Source of the DNA: Diphasiastrum complanatum
Taxonomy: Eukaryota; Streptophyta; Lycopodiopsida; Lycopodiales; Lycopodiaceae
Direction of reading: 5' to 3'
DNA length: 64,000 bases
NCBI GenBank assembly: GCA_029204225.1
Contig: CM055110.1
Span: forward strand, 18,905,501-18,969,500
Shown here piece after piece: positions 46,480 through 58,213 of the stretch. Position 1 is the first letter of the stretch. Every line of letters begins with the position of its first letter. The notes beneath the pieces are model-generated. The model saw only the letters and a list, made by a program, of their open reading frames with translations. It had not been told where the DNA came from and made no database searches. The position numbers were made by a program, and so were the translations under genes.

Positions 46480-47273
46480 GATCCTTGCTTGATGGTTATC
46501 AAATTTACAGGTGCTGTAGCTGGTTCGGTCTTGCTGGACAGTCTTTATAGCAATGCCCATATCCACAATCACGTCAAGAATGGTACAAATTTTTCTTTAT
46601 TTGGGCATTCTGCAACTCTGTGGTTTTATCCACATGCAAAGCATCCAAGTGGTGCTCTGGTCCAATTTCTTGAGGCTTGCTGTTGAGTGGCAGCATAAAT
46701 GACATACTGTTATGAAGATCCACCTTCCTGATCATTACCATAGCTCCATTGCTCAGCACTTCTGTAAGGTTCTGGTTCCATCAAATTGGCAGGAGGAGCG
46801 GAGTGTTTTGGTGGGGCAAGAAAAGCTAGAAGTTCCGGGTATCCAAGAGTAGATTGTCGCAGTCTTGTTGCTGGATTTCCTCCATACTGTGGATCTCGAT
46901 ATCCCATCTGGGCATACCGTTGCTGAATTATCCGAGGGTTGAAGTTGCAAAAAGTAGTCTCATGGTCAAGTGAATTACACATATGGCAAACACTGATTTC
47001 CATTCATTTTTTCAATTGAGGACACTTGTTCACTGTGTGATTTCTTGTACAAATAGAACACCGGATATTTTTCCTGGTAGGAAAAGTCTTTGCAAACTTC
47101 TTAGGTTCCTTGTTCGCTTCTCCATGGAAATTTTCCAATGCTTTGATCTTCTCATCAAATTGCAACTGCAACTTTTCCATCTGTTTCTGCTGGGTCTTCC
47201 CAAGTTTCTCGAAATCATTGAGCATCATTTCTGCAGTAGCATTGGCATTCGTTGATGCAAAGCGAAGATTCAC
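46480..47273 (-). pseudogene. GyA-2 gag, nucleocapsid part only
   Basis: The capsid domain present in GyA-1 is missing; coding starts in the coiled coil (LGKTQQKQMEKLQLQF). Four zinc knuckles can be traced: CSICTRNHTVNKC (47022-47060), CHMCNSLDHETTFC (46947-46988), a third at 46605-46643 broken by TAA at 46626-46628, and a fourth just downstream broken by a one-base frameshift. The second and third are separated by a linker of over 80 residues rich in proline. RNA binding and packaging would be the role. Confidence 0.82.
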
Positions 47274-48217
47274 TAGGCGAACTTGGCTCGGCGAAGGTTA
47301 AACAGTGCTACTTTGGAAAAAAAAAAACTCTCTGAACAACTTTTTTGACAATCTCTTGGAAAATAACCTTCACCAACTTCTCAGATGGAAGATCTAACAC
47401 AGATAAAACTATGGAAAACCGCACGAAGGTTTCTGACACAAGGAAATACAGTTTCTATAATCTGACGAGGGTAAAAATCAAGATTTTTTGTAATCTGATC
47501 AAGATGAATCTTTGCCGAACTCAAAAATAGTATTTTTCTATAAATAGAATGTTTTGGAAACTCGACGAAGCTTCTGGCAAAGGATCAAGAGTAATACTGA
47601 TAATTTTGCAAAAAAGTGACTTTTTTGGAAAAAATATGACAATATGACAATTGATTCTCCGAAACCCTTTCTATTTTTGGTATTATTCTTCGCCGACCTG
47701 GCAGTAGATAGATCTGAATCACATCTTAGCACAATGAATCGGGCAAAGGTTATTTTTCTGTATTTTTTAGGGTTTTGATAATTTTTAATGTTTTTTGGCG
47801 GTTTTTCTGATGTTTCTGGAAATCTGCTGGGAATTAATCTTCGCCCTTCAAACTGAAGGTTCTGTAAACAACATCAAAGGTGTCTGAAACTCGGCAAAGG
47901 TTTTTTGAAAGAGTATAAAAATTTCTGGGCTCTGATAATGCTTTTTGCCTTTTTTTGACCAAATCTGGCAGATTTGACCGATTTTTGTTATTTTCTTTGA
48001 TATCTCAGATCCAAATGGATCTTAAGATTGGTGATTTGAATAGCTTTGACTATATAATAATCATATTAGATTTCAAACAAGCAAATCCACTCAAATCAGC
48101 AAAATCAATCCCAAACTAACCCTAAAATGCAGATCTAACACTATTCATGCCACGACAAGATGCCTAATGCAAGCTAACCATCAACCAAACATGCTGTAAA
48201 CTGAAAAATTGGCGTAG
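47274..48217 (-). other. GyA-2 5' leader with TTCGCC/GGCGAA motifs
   Basis: The reverse-orientation counterpart of 128-1312. Motif copies occur near 47278, 47293, 47692 and 47840, and many others have decayed (GGCAAAGG, CTCGACGAAG). The stretch nearest the primer site is strongly conserved with GyA-1. Confidence 0.75.
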
Positions 48218-48236
48218 CTCCTCGGCAATGGCGCCA
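48218..48236 (-). promoter_or_regulatory. GyA-2 primer binding site, tRNA-Asp type
   Basis: On the minus strand TGGCGCCATTGCCGAGGAG, four bases from the LTR end. It has mismatches to the tRNA-Asp complement TGGCGCCGTTGCCGGGG at two positions. Confidence 0.85.
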
Positions 48237-48240
48237 AAAT

Positions 48241-48999
48241 TGTAGTGGGTTTCTTTCTTTGCCTAACCTGAATCCAAGATCTAGTCAATCTAGCATCAAA
48301 GAGACGGAGTTAGTTGTCACGTGTAGGTTCGTTCCCATGAGAGCGATAGTTTAGTTCAGATTTCAACATGAATGGAGGATCTAACACTAACAACCATTAA
48401 CACTAAGCATTAACACTACATCCATTAACTCTACTTCCATTAACCCTAAATCTACAACAATGATAGAAACTTACTCTTCTCTCTCTCCCTTTCTCTCTCA
48501 CAAAAAGCATAAGAAATAGCAATCCCAATAATGATCAAATCCAACAATTAGAAAATATAAAGGAAGCATGAGAAATGGAGGAAAAGAAAGGAAGAGCAAG
48601 GACATTCATCAATCCATTTCTAAAGAGAACCAATCTGCTTTATTGAAATGAGGAAATGAACATGAGGAGCAACTCGAGTTGGTCCCTTTTTATAGTAGAG
48701 AGGAGGACCCTGGCCTTTGAATCCTATTGGTCCAGTCTTGTCTCTCTTTTTATTCAAATTTAAAAAAGTGTGGGAACCATCAAAATTGGAGGGAAACCCA
48801 ACTTTATTCACTAACTTGACATTTACGCCCTGCGACATTAAAAGTTCCGCAAAAAGGCCTAAAGTCCTTTATTAACTTTTAACTAATCAATCAAATAACT
48901 ATGTGATCATCAGGTTGGACTTACACATACAGGGTGCCAAATCCCTCTCACTTATTAACTAGGGTTAGGATTGCCTTGGGATCCGCAAACCCTCCAACA
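48241..48999 (-). repeat. GyA-2 5' LTR
   Basis: Plus-strand ends are TGTAGTGGGTTTC and CCCTCCAACA. It is followed by CATAT (49000-49004), the second target copy. Confidence 0.96.
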
Positions 49000-49403
49000 C
49001 ATATACAAGAAGAAGAGGGGGAAGACGAAGAGGGAGAGGGTTAGGCGCCCTCAAGGAGAGAGAAAGTAGTAGCAATGCTTGAAAGAGAATGAATTACAAA
49101 TGAACAATGAGTACATATAAATAGGCCTTCCAAGGGCCTAGACTCTTCCAAACTCTAAGTTCTAGAACCTTCCAAACCCACTACTAATTATAGGGCACTC
49201 CCAAAGTCAAGATAGGGCCCCTTAACATAATTAGACTTTACTTGGACCCACGAGTTGCCACTAGACCAAAATTGGGTCCAACTTAACTAAATCTATCTTA
49301 ACATGGTCTAAATAATAAACCTACCCCATGGTTACACAAGTCTCAACCTTTTGGATCAAAGTAACCTATGCGAAACTAACATTATCATTTATTATTTCTA
49401 ACA
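49000..49403 (-). repeat. Element C right (5') LTR, outer piece
   Basis: It continues the LTR broken at 38971 (overlap CATAT is the duplication) and ends ATTTCTAACA, followed by GTTTT. It differs from the left LTR at about 20 positions and a few indels, similar in age to the GyA-2 LTR pair. Confidence 0.93.
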
Positions 49404-50046
49404 GTTTTGATCAGGGATGGTCATATTGTGATTATATTAATGTATTTGGATGACCTTGTTATCACAAGTTTGGATCTTGATGTGATTTAGAATATCAAGA
49501 AAGATCTCCCATCAGAGTTCAACATGAAACACCTTGGTTCACTACAATACTTCCTTGGGATTGAGGTATGGAGAGTAGCACATGGGCTTTTTATTTCTCA
49601 ATCTAAGTATGCTCATGAACTTCTTTAAAAGTTCAATATGTTAGAGTGCAAGCCTATTTCTACACCAAAGAAGCAGCATACGATTGTATTATCATCTACA
49701 GAGGTAAAGTATCGGGCTACTACGAGTGCGGCAAGCGAATCAATATGGTTGCGAAGAATTCTACAGGATCTTCATATGGTATAGAATACACCTACAATAC
49801 TTCAGTGCGATAATCAAAGTTGTATTAAATTGGCGAAGAATTCAGTTTTTCACAGCAGGACAAAGCACATTGAAGTACAACAACACTTCATCAGAGAGAA
49901 GATTCAAAGTGGTGAAGTGGAGCTTATATATTGCCCTACCGAAGAGCAAGTTGTGGAAATCTTTACAAAAGGACTTGACAAAGAAAAGTTTCAGAAGTTT
50001 AGATAATTTGTAGGAGTAATAGATATCAAGGTAAATATTAAGGGGG
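49404..50046 (+). pseudogene. Copia B RT 3' part and RNase H
   Basis: It resumes exactly where 36445 stopped, then reads [74 protein letters not shown] and RTKHIEVQQHFIREKIQSGE. YLDD is the RT catalytic motif and CDNQS belongs to RNase H. Stops occur near 49488 and 49627. A deletion between KPISTP and the SSTEVKY block removes part of the connection. It ends before a polypurine-like AAGGGGG (50040-50046). Confidence 0.88.
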
Positions 50047-50269
50047 TGTGTTAAGAATTAATGTTTATTGGTACCCACTAGTGTTTGATTAGCCATGTCT
50101 GCATGCTATTGTATGGGGCTATTTCTATTCAGAGTAAATTCTAGAGACAATATAGTTATTCATGCATGTAGGTGGGTTTGCAAAGGACCTGAATTAGACG
50201 ATACAGAGAATGTGCAAGCAGCACAACACGACAATGTAAACTAGAATGAATATTATTAGTTCAAAAGAG
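50047..50269 (+). repeat. Possible copia B 3' LTR start, truncated
   Basis: TGTTAAGAATTAATG follows the polypurine-like tract. Beyond the first 15 bases it is not convincingly similar to the 5' LTR at 34000. It merges into the copia D LTR. Confidence 0.35.
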
Positions 50270-50680
50270 TGTACATGTCCTAATGCTTGTAGATGCGTGA
50301 TCTCTATAAAACAATACTCTAGAGAAAGATCGAATAGAATACTCTGTTTTGCAATAACATAAAGTCGTGGGACGATTCTTGATTAGTCGATTGGCAATGC
50401 TCTATTGAATATATATATGGTAGTTGTACAATTAAAAGAATGCTTGACTAATGCATCTACAAGATGGATTAAGGCACTATGTTCAACTGTTGCCATCTGA
50501 TAGAATCTTATTCTGTTGAAGATTCTGCCCGATCGTGAAAGATAAGGCTAACATCACTCAAGGTCAAAAGATCGTCAAATCGAGTCGAATCAATATAGTC
50601 GATAGTTTGACAATGGTCTTCCATTTGATAGTTCATCATGCAGACACCTGCAATTCTTGTGTATTTCTGTAGACTGTATA
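50270..50680 (-). repeat. Copia D left (3') LTR, boundaries approximate
   Basis: It matches the right LTR from AAAACAATACTCTAGA (about 50307) through CATAAAGTCGTGGGACGATT, GAATATATATATGGTAGTTG and TACAAGATGGATTAAGGCAC to GTGTATTTCTG. It lacks the GA microsatellite of the right LTR. Confidence 0.8.
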
Positions 50681-52589
50681 TTTCGCCAGCTATATATTGG
50701 CTCAAATAGTTGACCGCGTATGCAAGATCGGACCTGGTGGAGTTCATTGCATACATGAGGGATCCGATAATAGATTGATATGGATATCCCTTCATTTCAA
50801 ACTTCTCCTCTTTGGTCTGAGGGCATTGCTCTTTCAATAGTTTAAGACCTGGATCCATAGGAGAATGTACAAGTTTGCAATTCATGAGGTTGAATTTAAA
50901 AGGCATATTAAAGATATGCCTTTGCTGAGTAATGTAGAGGAGCTGTCTCTATGGATTTAGATCCCAAGACAGTAACGAGCTTCTCCAAAATTTGTCATCT
51001 CGAATTCTTGAGACAACATCCTCTTGGTATCCTTTATCAATTCGATATTATTGTTGAATAGCAACGTATTGTCCACATACTATGATGATGATAAAGTATT
51101 GTCGAATGGCCTTGAAGTAAACATTACAATTTGCAGAGCTTGGTTCAAACCCTCGTTCGATAAATAATGAGTTGATTCGATGAAACCATGCTCTCCAAGA
51201 TTGTTTCAGGCCATACAATGCCTTGTGGAGTTCACAAACACGATCCTCTTTGCCATTAAGCACATAACCCTCTGGCTAGATCCTATAGATGTCCTCTTCG
51301 ATAACTCCATTGAGGAATGCAGTTTGTGCATCTAATTGATGTACCTCAAGGTTGGCTACAGCAGTGAATGATAGTATCAATCTGATAGAGGAGTGCTTGA
51401 CCACTGGGCTGAATGTTTCGAAGTAGTCAATATTGGGAACGTGTGAAAATCCCCTTGCCACTAGTCGGGGCCTTCCTTTTGTCAATGTTGCCATCTGCTT
51501 TGTACTTGATTTTCAAGATCCATTTGCAGTCAATAACCTTTCTACCGATAGACAACTTCGTGACAGGCCATGTGTTGTTTTTTGATCAGCAAGTTGTATT
51601 CTTTATCCATAGCTTCCTTCCAAATATTTGAATTGGCCCGTGTGAGTGCTTCTTCAACTGTGGTTGGCTCCTGTGAAAGATTGTGAGCATACGCATCAGT
51701 GAATCGGACAATCTGAGTTCGAATCCATGTTGATCTTTTGGGAGGTGTTTCCTTCTGCAAGATTTGATTCTATGTCATCTATGAGCTGCGACTTCTTGTT
51801 CTTCTTCTGATAGGCTGGCTACTTGAAGGAATTGGATTCTATTTCGATATTTCATCAATATTTAGGACAAGAACGATAGGTAGAATCTGGTTTTTGACCT
51901 TCAATTCAATAAACTGATCTACAAGACATCCATACATACCATTTGAAGAAGAATAACCGACAAAAATAATTTTAGTAGAATGCTCGTCCAGTTTTTTTCT
52001 AGTGTCTTTCGGGACATGAGCATAGGCAGTGCAACCAAAAACGTTTAAATGCTTTAATGAAGGTTTGGATCCAATCCAAACTTCATAAGGAGTTTTGTTG
52101 TTCCATAAACCTTTAGTAATACATCGATTTTGTACATAAGCTGCTATCGAAATAGCATGTTGCCAAAAGGACTTAGGCAATGATGCATGAGTGATCATTC
52201 ATTTGGCAGATTCGACTAAGGTTCTGTTCTTTGTCTCTGCGAGTCCATTGGACTGAGGAGAATAGGAAGCAGCTATTGATGTTCAATCCCATTTGTCCTT
52301 GAATGCCTTTCATACCAGTTTTGGTTCTGAGAACTATGATCTGTCTTCATGTTTGCAGCTCAACATGCTCTTTATAAATTTTGAAAAAATGGAAGGCTTT
52401 ATATTTGTGCTTCATAAAATAAACAGCAGCTCGAATAATCGTATAAATGTAATAAGGAATTTAGCACCAAGTAATGATGGTGTCTGCATCGGGCCACATA
52501 CATCTGAATGAATTATGTCTAACAGATTTCTAGATACATGTTCTTGATTCGACTTAAAAGGCCTTCTAGTCTAGTTTCTTATGATACAA
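50681..52589 (-). pseudogene. Copia D integrase C-terminal half and RT
   Basis: On the minus strand from 52589: integrase text (LLDIIHSDVCGPMQTP, ASYSPQSNGLAETKNRTLVE, HASLPKSFWQHAISIAAYVQ, KTPYEVWIGSKPSLKHLNVF). RT follows (YFETFSPVVKHSSIRLILSF, LDAQTAFLNGVIEEDIY, ELHKALYGLKQSWRAW, PYQSIIGSLMYAMNSTRSDL). The catalytic YVDD reads YVDN at 51068-51079 and lies in a frame shifted from its neighbours. RNase H is absent: the frame runs from LSQYIAG into the LTR. Numerous frameshifts and stops; dead. Confidence 0.88.
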
Positions 52590-53068
52590 CTCTGGTAGGC
52601 TAGAGGGTCGATCGTTCAAGAACTAAAGAATGTTTAGAACTGAGTTGCTACATCACGCAATCCAAAACGCTGGTGATCCGGGACCAAAAACGTGGTCCCG
52701 GATCGCCTAACAAAAAATTAAAATTTTCTTCTCATCGGGAAATGTCCAAATCTGCTGTTGGTTGCTATTGAAATGAATAGCAGCTTACTGTTGTAGATAT
52801 GGACGGTGAATGCGAATATATTGATGCCAATGGAGAGTGAATTATTGCTACAAATCTGGACAACGAATGCAAATGTATTGAAGCCAATGAATGCAGCCAA
52901 TTCTAACAACTAGAAACTTCTGACAACCAGCAAAGGTTTTTGAAATAATTTGTGGCTTAACCATCTGGAACTAAGCGAAAACCCTAACGGGAATTCTCGG
53001 ATCGTGTTCCGGATCGTGTTTCGGATCATGATCCGGAACGAGTTCCAAATCAGAACGCATACTACATC
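52590..53068. mobile_element. Insertion-like block with strong hairpin in copia D
   Basis: About 475 bases replace the zinc-binding part expected between the GAG-pre-integrase block (ending near 53070) and integrase core. A 15-bp inverted repeat, GGTGATCCGGGACCA (52672-52686) and TGGTCCCGGATCGCC (52693-52707), pairs at 14 of 15 positions around a six-base loop. Near the other side, 53002-53040, three CGGATCGTG-like units form a short tandem repeat that also ends in ATCATGATCCGG. No target duplication was established. Confidence 0.5.
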
Positions 53069-53240
53069 TTTGCTTTAGACATATTTGCAATTAATACATG
53101 ATTCAAGTGCCCAAGTCTATAATGCCAAATCAATTCTGTATTGATCCAAATTGAGCTGCTTAAAGCACGATCAGCTGTAGAGTAGCAATAAGTAAGCCGA
53201 TACAGATATCCTTGTCTTTTTCCAAGTGCATGCACTCTCT
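53069..53240 (-). pseudogene. Copia D GAG-pre-integrase block
   Basis: Minus-strand frame: GKRQGYLYRLTYCYSTADRA, then ELIWHYRLGHLNHVLIANMS. WHyRLGHLN is the hallmark of this copia region between protease and integrase. Confidence 0.85.
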
Positions 53241-54576
53241 TCTCTTTATCGAGAATCTTACAAAAGTCTGATCCTAAATCAGTAATTATGCTGACAGACA
53301 GACATACAATACTTTTGAAATGAGTTTGGACTATCCGTTCTAAAAATTCAGCTTGACAGTACCTTCACCTTCGATTATGTACGAGCCGTTGTCTCCAAGG
53401 TGAACGAATTTCTTCGTACTGTAAATCGAATAGTCGTGGAACCATTCTTGATGGATTGTCATGTATTGTATCACTCCAAAATCAAAGAACCATTCCTCCA
53501 ATCGATCAACATGGTGATGATTTGCATTTTGCTCATCATCATCTTTGACTTTCTGTTACTGCATTGGCTTCTTGGTCCAGCTGCTTCTTGTTGTTGTTGT
53601 TGAACTTGAGTATTTGGTAGTCCTGGATCTCGTGATTTGTCCTTTTGCAATATTTACAGAACAACTTCTTGTTCTGAGCAAGTTGTTGATTCTTATTCAG
53701 GCTTGGCTTCTGTAACTGCTTCTTATTCGAGTCGAATTGCTTGAGCACCTTCTTCTTCTTCGATTGCTTCTTCGAGCCTCTCTTAAAGAAAAGAGCTTGT
53801 GAGTCTTCAAATTATGGACGAGGATGAACCATTCCTTCAAATCTCCTCCTGCAACAACATGGTTAAGACTCTGGACAAGGAAAGTTCTAAGTGGGTCGGA
53901 ATGACCATCACCCAGTTTTCATATGAGAATGACAGGCTAGACAATTAAGGTCATGACAACATCCGAATATTTGATGACTGAACCTATTGCTACCATCTGT
54001 TCGAATAGAGTCTTAGATTGATTGACGTGATTCTGAGTAGAATCACATTATGACAATCTGAGAGAGAAATTTTTTTCCCCTCAAATGCAGTTTTGTCCCT
54101 CACTTCGTAGAGTGTGCTCAAAATGTCCCAAGCTTCTTTCAAAGATTGGGCTTGTCTGATGTGGCCAATCTGTGTATGAAAAATTTATCTCGCACTTGTG
54201 TATGTAGGAAATGGCAAAATATTGGATGATATATATCGACTTACCATCCCTGAGCTTCCATTTAAAAATGGCTTGCTCATCGACACTAGGAAGTAGTTTG
54301 ATACCTGTGACTACCTGCGACTATCTCCCAAAGTTCCTTGGTCATTAGCACACTTTCATTTTGAATTTCCACATATGGTAATTCGATCCATTGAGCTTAT
54401 CTACCATTAGACCAAACTTCGATGGAGAATCCATGTGGAAATTTGAGGGAGGTTTATGCAGACAATAGATTGTATGACATCTAAACAATTTAGTGAATAC
54501 TTTCTCTGTATCGGAACAAGAAATATTCTGATACTATATGTTCTAATATCAAATTAGTGTTTTGATATTAGATTAT
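53241..54576 (-). pseudogene. Copia D gag and protease region, heavily frameshifted
   Basis: Gag fragments on the minus strand: QWIELPYVEIQNESVLMTKE near 54350, a knuckle CKYCKRTNHEIQDY at about 53630-53670 whose last Cys is Tyr, and a Gln/Lys-rich run. The protease between 53240 and 53500 is unreadable in one frame. The order gag, protease, GAG-pre-integrase agrees with copia. Confidence 0.7.
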
Positions 54577-54589
54577 AGCCCGGATACCA
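54577..54589 (-). promoter_or_regulatory. Copia D primer binding site, diverged tRNA-iMet type
   Basis: AGCCCGGATACCA on the plus strand is the complement of TGGTATCCGGGCT. It shares TGGTATC with the copia consensus and sits three bases from the LTR. Confidence 0.7.
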
Positions 54590-54592
54590 TTT

Positions 54593-55117
<525 letters not shown>

Positions 55118-56922
55118 AGTAATTATATATAGCAAATGAATGGATCTCGACTAGCCATAGAATTTGGGATGGAGAGAGAGTAGAAATCCAAGATGGACCT
55201 CTATTGATCCCTAGGTTAGTACGTTCCTTAAGTGGCCTCATAAACTAAGTTTTGAGCCCTAAGTACATCTATGGTTGTGACCCATGTTTTTGCTATTCAA
55301 AATTGGAAGAATTGGCATAATTGAGCCCTTCAAAAAATAGATATAGGCTTTTAAGAAAAAAATAGATCAATCATTGAGCACTCTCAAGAACGTTGATCTT
55401 AGATAGATAATGCACTCTAGTTTGCAATTGATCTTCAAGAATTGGAAAATCCAATACATGTTTTTTAGAATATAGATGGATAATGTATCTAATTTACAAT
55501 CAATTCCGATTATTTGAATAAGACAAGATGGTACAAGATGACAAGGTATGTATTTTTTATAGATCGACCTCAATCCTAAAACGGATTTAAATCAAATGAA
55601 CTGGCTCGAGTTGCAATCGTGGTTCAACTTGTGATAAATTGGAGAATTGTGAAACATTGGTTGTAAGTGAGCACACCCTCAAACTCATAGACTATGGATA
55701 AGAATATGCTGGATTGAGACCCTTCTAGAAAGTTGTAGACTATGTTTTTTTGTTTTTCTTCTTACTGATTGTCTTTTGCTTCTTAGTCAACACTGGGTCT
55801 ACCCAAGAGAATCCGGATTCTTTCGAAACCCAGTTAGCAACTTATGCTTGGGTACTGATGAGACATAAGCAATGCTATTTGGCTAAGATTTTTTGTGTAT
55901 TGAGTTTTTTATTGTTGTTTTGACTTAGATCCTTTGACTTTTTGAGTTGCTCATATATTGTGTCTAAGGTTTACCTTATGACATCACTGACTTCTCTATA
56001 TAATTTTGTGAAATTGGATATATTCTAATTTCACACATAGATATATATATGAATAAGAATAAGGAATCTTAACCCTAACTTGTATCAATAGCTTCCTAAG
56101 AATAGTTACCAATTGCTTGAAAGAGGTCAACATTTTAATGATTTACTCTTTTGAGTTTTTTGTAAGAGACCCTACAACAGTTCTTTCTTAGAAAATTGCC
56201 ACTCTTTTTGGAGGTGGGCGTCGCTCATGTGTGTTCGTTACAGATTGTATCTGGCCCTTTGAGGATTTTAGTGTTGAAAAATATTTAGACCATGTCACAA
56301 CATATGAACCACAACTTAGTTTGAATTTAGATGTGTAAAGTACCCCAACAATAGCATTAAACTACCAACCATTGTTATTACAGTATATAGATCAGAAATG
56401 GGTCTTCAAATAAACATAAGAAAAAATTGGTTTTCCACTTATGTAAAACAAATAACTCTGTCCATGCAAAAGGTTGCAAGAATATGGATGTTAACATAGC
56501 TTACAAGATAAAATCAGGTTGGCAATGGGATGAAGTTTATGTTATCTAGTATCGTAACAAAGCTAACAGCTAAACCATTAAACCCCCAAAAAAGTAACCA
56601 AATAATGGAACACGCGTATGCATACCTCAATGATAGTAGATGATTGGGTGGTAGCCACTGGAAAGCGAGATACAGCCATTCTAGATCTTTCATGAGGCTC
56701 CATCCACTACAAGATACGAGCAAAATAACAACCTTGCATATGTAACTTCTAAGACAATGGAGCATCATAATTCATTGTGAGCCCTAACTCTTTAACAAGC
56801 TTCCAACAAAACCTTTAACACATTACAATTTATAACTAGCAAGTTATGAACTTTGCTTGATTAAAATTTGTGTGAAACCAAATACATACTATGTTACTAT
56901 CACGATTCACCACGTTCATCAC

Positions 56923-56954
<32 letters not shown>

Positions 56955-57059
56955 AGGAAGCGGATGGCGAACGTGGCCGCGGTCGCGGGTCCAGACGCGC
57001 GTCCTCGTCCGAATGCCTCATAAATTATTATGAACCTTCATCGGGAACTAAGCTCCAAA
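55118..57059. other. Unassigned stretch with AC microsatellite and a GC-rich patch
   Basis: No coding region recognised. (AC)n at 56922-56946 is followed by TATATATA. A short patch at about 56958-57010 is strongly GC-rich (GGCCGCGGTCGCGGGTCC) in otherwise AT-rich DNA. The left end of GyA' may lie in this stretch but no LTR was identified. Confidence 0.45.
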
Positions 57060-58213
57060 AAAGTGGCAAAGAAAGATCTGAGAGTGGTTTCGAGTGAAGA
57101 TGATGGTTTGTATGGCAAACATATAGCTGGTTTAGGGCTTAGGGTGCATCAGTGACTGTCTCAAAGAAGTGAATGCTCGCCAGAGGATTGGGGAGAAGTG
57201 AACGCTCACTAGAAGAGTGACAAGCTCTCAGGAGCAAAAGTCTCTGGGGAATATTAGGGCTCACCAGAAGAGTGACAAGCTATACACTATTGTGACTCGG
57301 TTGATGAGATCGGTTTCTTCCCGAATGAACTTCAACAGCCTACTAATTAGTTATGGCACTACCTCAACACGCTACAATACGATGTCGAAATTTTGCGTAC
57401 CAGCACGAGGGCTCCAAAACATCTCCCAGTTTTCAGGTCCCGATCGGACAAAGTGTCCCTGAAGCCCTGTTTAACATCGTGGACGTTGTGGGCCGACCGT
57501 TGGTCGTTTCCTCGTCCTGTTTGTTCCCACAGGTTCATATTGAGGTTGTCCACTGGCCGAAACAGACGGCACCCGTTATGATGATGGCAATCCTAAGACA
57601 TACGTAGATGAGGCATCTGCCTCTTATTCCAATATACTAATCAGAGGAGCAACCTACACAAGTTGACCAAAATGGTTATGCCATTTTCCCGTCAACACTT
57701 CAAAGGAGATGTTTTGTATACGGAGAAACCACTCACTTTCAAAGTGAGTGTAGACTTCGTTATGACTTTGTAGTTGAGTGTGCAGATTGTATCAGAAGGC
57801 ATTGCTATAAAGATTGCCCTAACCAAACCAAAAAGATAGTTCCAGCACGTAGGATATCTGAAGAGCCGTTGCATGTACACGCGCGCAACATAAGGCCTTA
57901 GATTAGTCTAAAGACCTACCAAACCACCCTCTTCTGCTAATACTTCCATGATGCCACAATCTTACCCTAACTTTGTAGAAGCCCAAAGGCAATACTAGGA
58001 ATTCCTAGATGAGTTTGATAGAGCTGAAGCTAGGATTTCTACTCCACCATCTGCCCAGTTACCTATGCAGGGGCAACCACCACGAGGAATAGAGGTTCTT
58101 TCCGATCTCTTACAAGCTCAATCACTATGTCCTTCTACATGGCCGTAAAGTTTTCCAAACCCTTGCGGGATGCCATATTGCAAAGCTCCCAGTAGCTTGA
58201 TGTACTAGATGAG
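57060..58213 (+). pseudogene. GyA' gag remnant
   Basis: Near 57700-57840 one frame reads CFVYGETTHFQSEC and, after a linker, CADCIRRHCYKDC. These match GyA knuckles three and four (CFACGENHRVAEC, CRDCGYGHCYKDC), with one Cys lost in the first. Upstream, a 23-bp unit GCTCACYAGAAGAGTGACAAGCT-like occurs twice (57204-57226 and 57259-57281). No capsid domain could be read. Stops are frequent. Confidence 0.6.

Larger units (their letters stand above)
38972..48999 (-). mobile_element. GyA-2, complete-ended Ty3/gypsy element (10,028 bp)
   Basis: Two LTRs of about 758 bp with target duplication CATAT (38967-38971 and 49000-49004). On the minus strand: LTR, tRNA-Asp type primer site, TTCGCC-rich leader, gag (capsid domain missing), protease, RT, RNase H, integrase (its second half missing), spacer, ORF3, polypurine tract GGAGGGGGATAC, LTR. 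The two LTRs differ at roughly 30 of 758 positions by eye (about 4 percent), so insertion is not very recent. It sits in the right LTR of element C. Confidence 0.96.
36446..49403 (-). mobile_element. Element C, non-autonomous copia, inverted within copia B (own length about 2.9 kb)
   Basis: Two LTRs of about 446 bp flank a 2-kb internal region. The target duplication is GTTTT (36441-36445 and 49404-49408). A tRNA-iMet primer site (38911-38923) and, on the minus strand, the polypurine tract TAGGGGAGGG (36892-36901) are intact. No protease, integrase or RT text is present and only a shrunken gag start survives, so it would depend on proteins made elsewhere. Its right LTR is split by GyA-2. Its LTRs are related to the copia B LTR, so copia B-like elements are the likely helpers. 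Confidence 0.9.
34000..50046 (+). mobile_element. Outer copia B, degenerate Ty1/copia element split by a nested insertion
   Basis: 5' LTR at 34000, gag at 34678-35736, RT start at 36011-36445, then a 12.96-kb insertion (36446-49403). After it RT and RNase H resume in register at 49404-50027, followed by a polypurine-like AAGGGGG at about 50040. Protease and integrase are missing between gag and RT. No clear primer site is seen after the 5' LTR. The 3' LTR would start near 50047 (TGTTAAGAATTAATG) but is not demonstrably the same as the 5' LTR, so the link between the two ends is inferred. Confidence 0.75.

Noticed and set aside
57353-57607. Overlapping open frames on both strands near the GyA' gag
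   Set aside because: Several frames are open at once with no recognisable motif; probably chance in a locally G+C-richer stretch.
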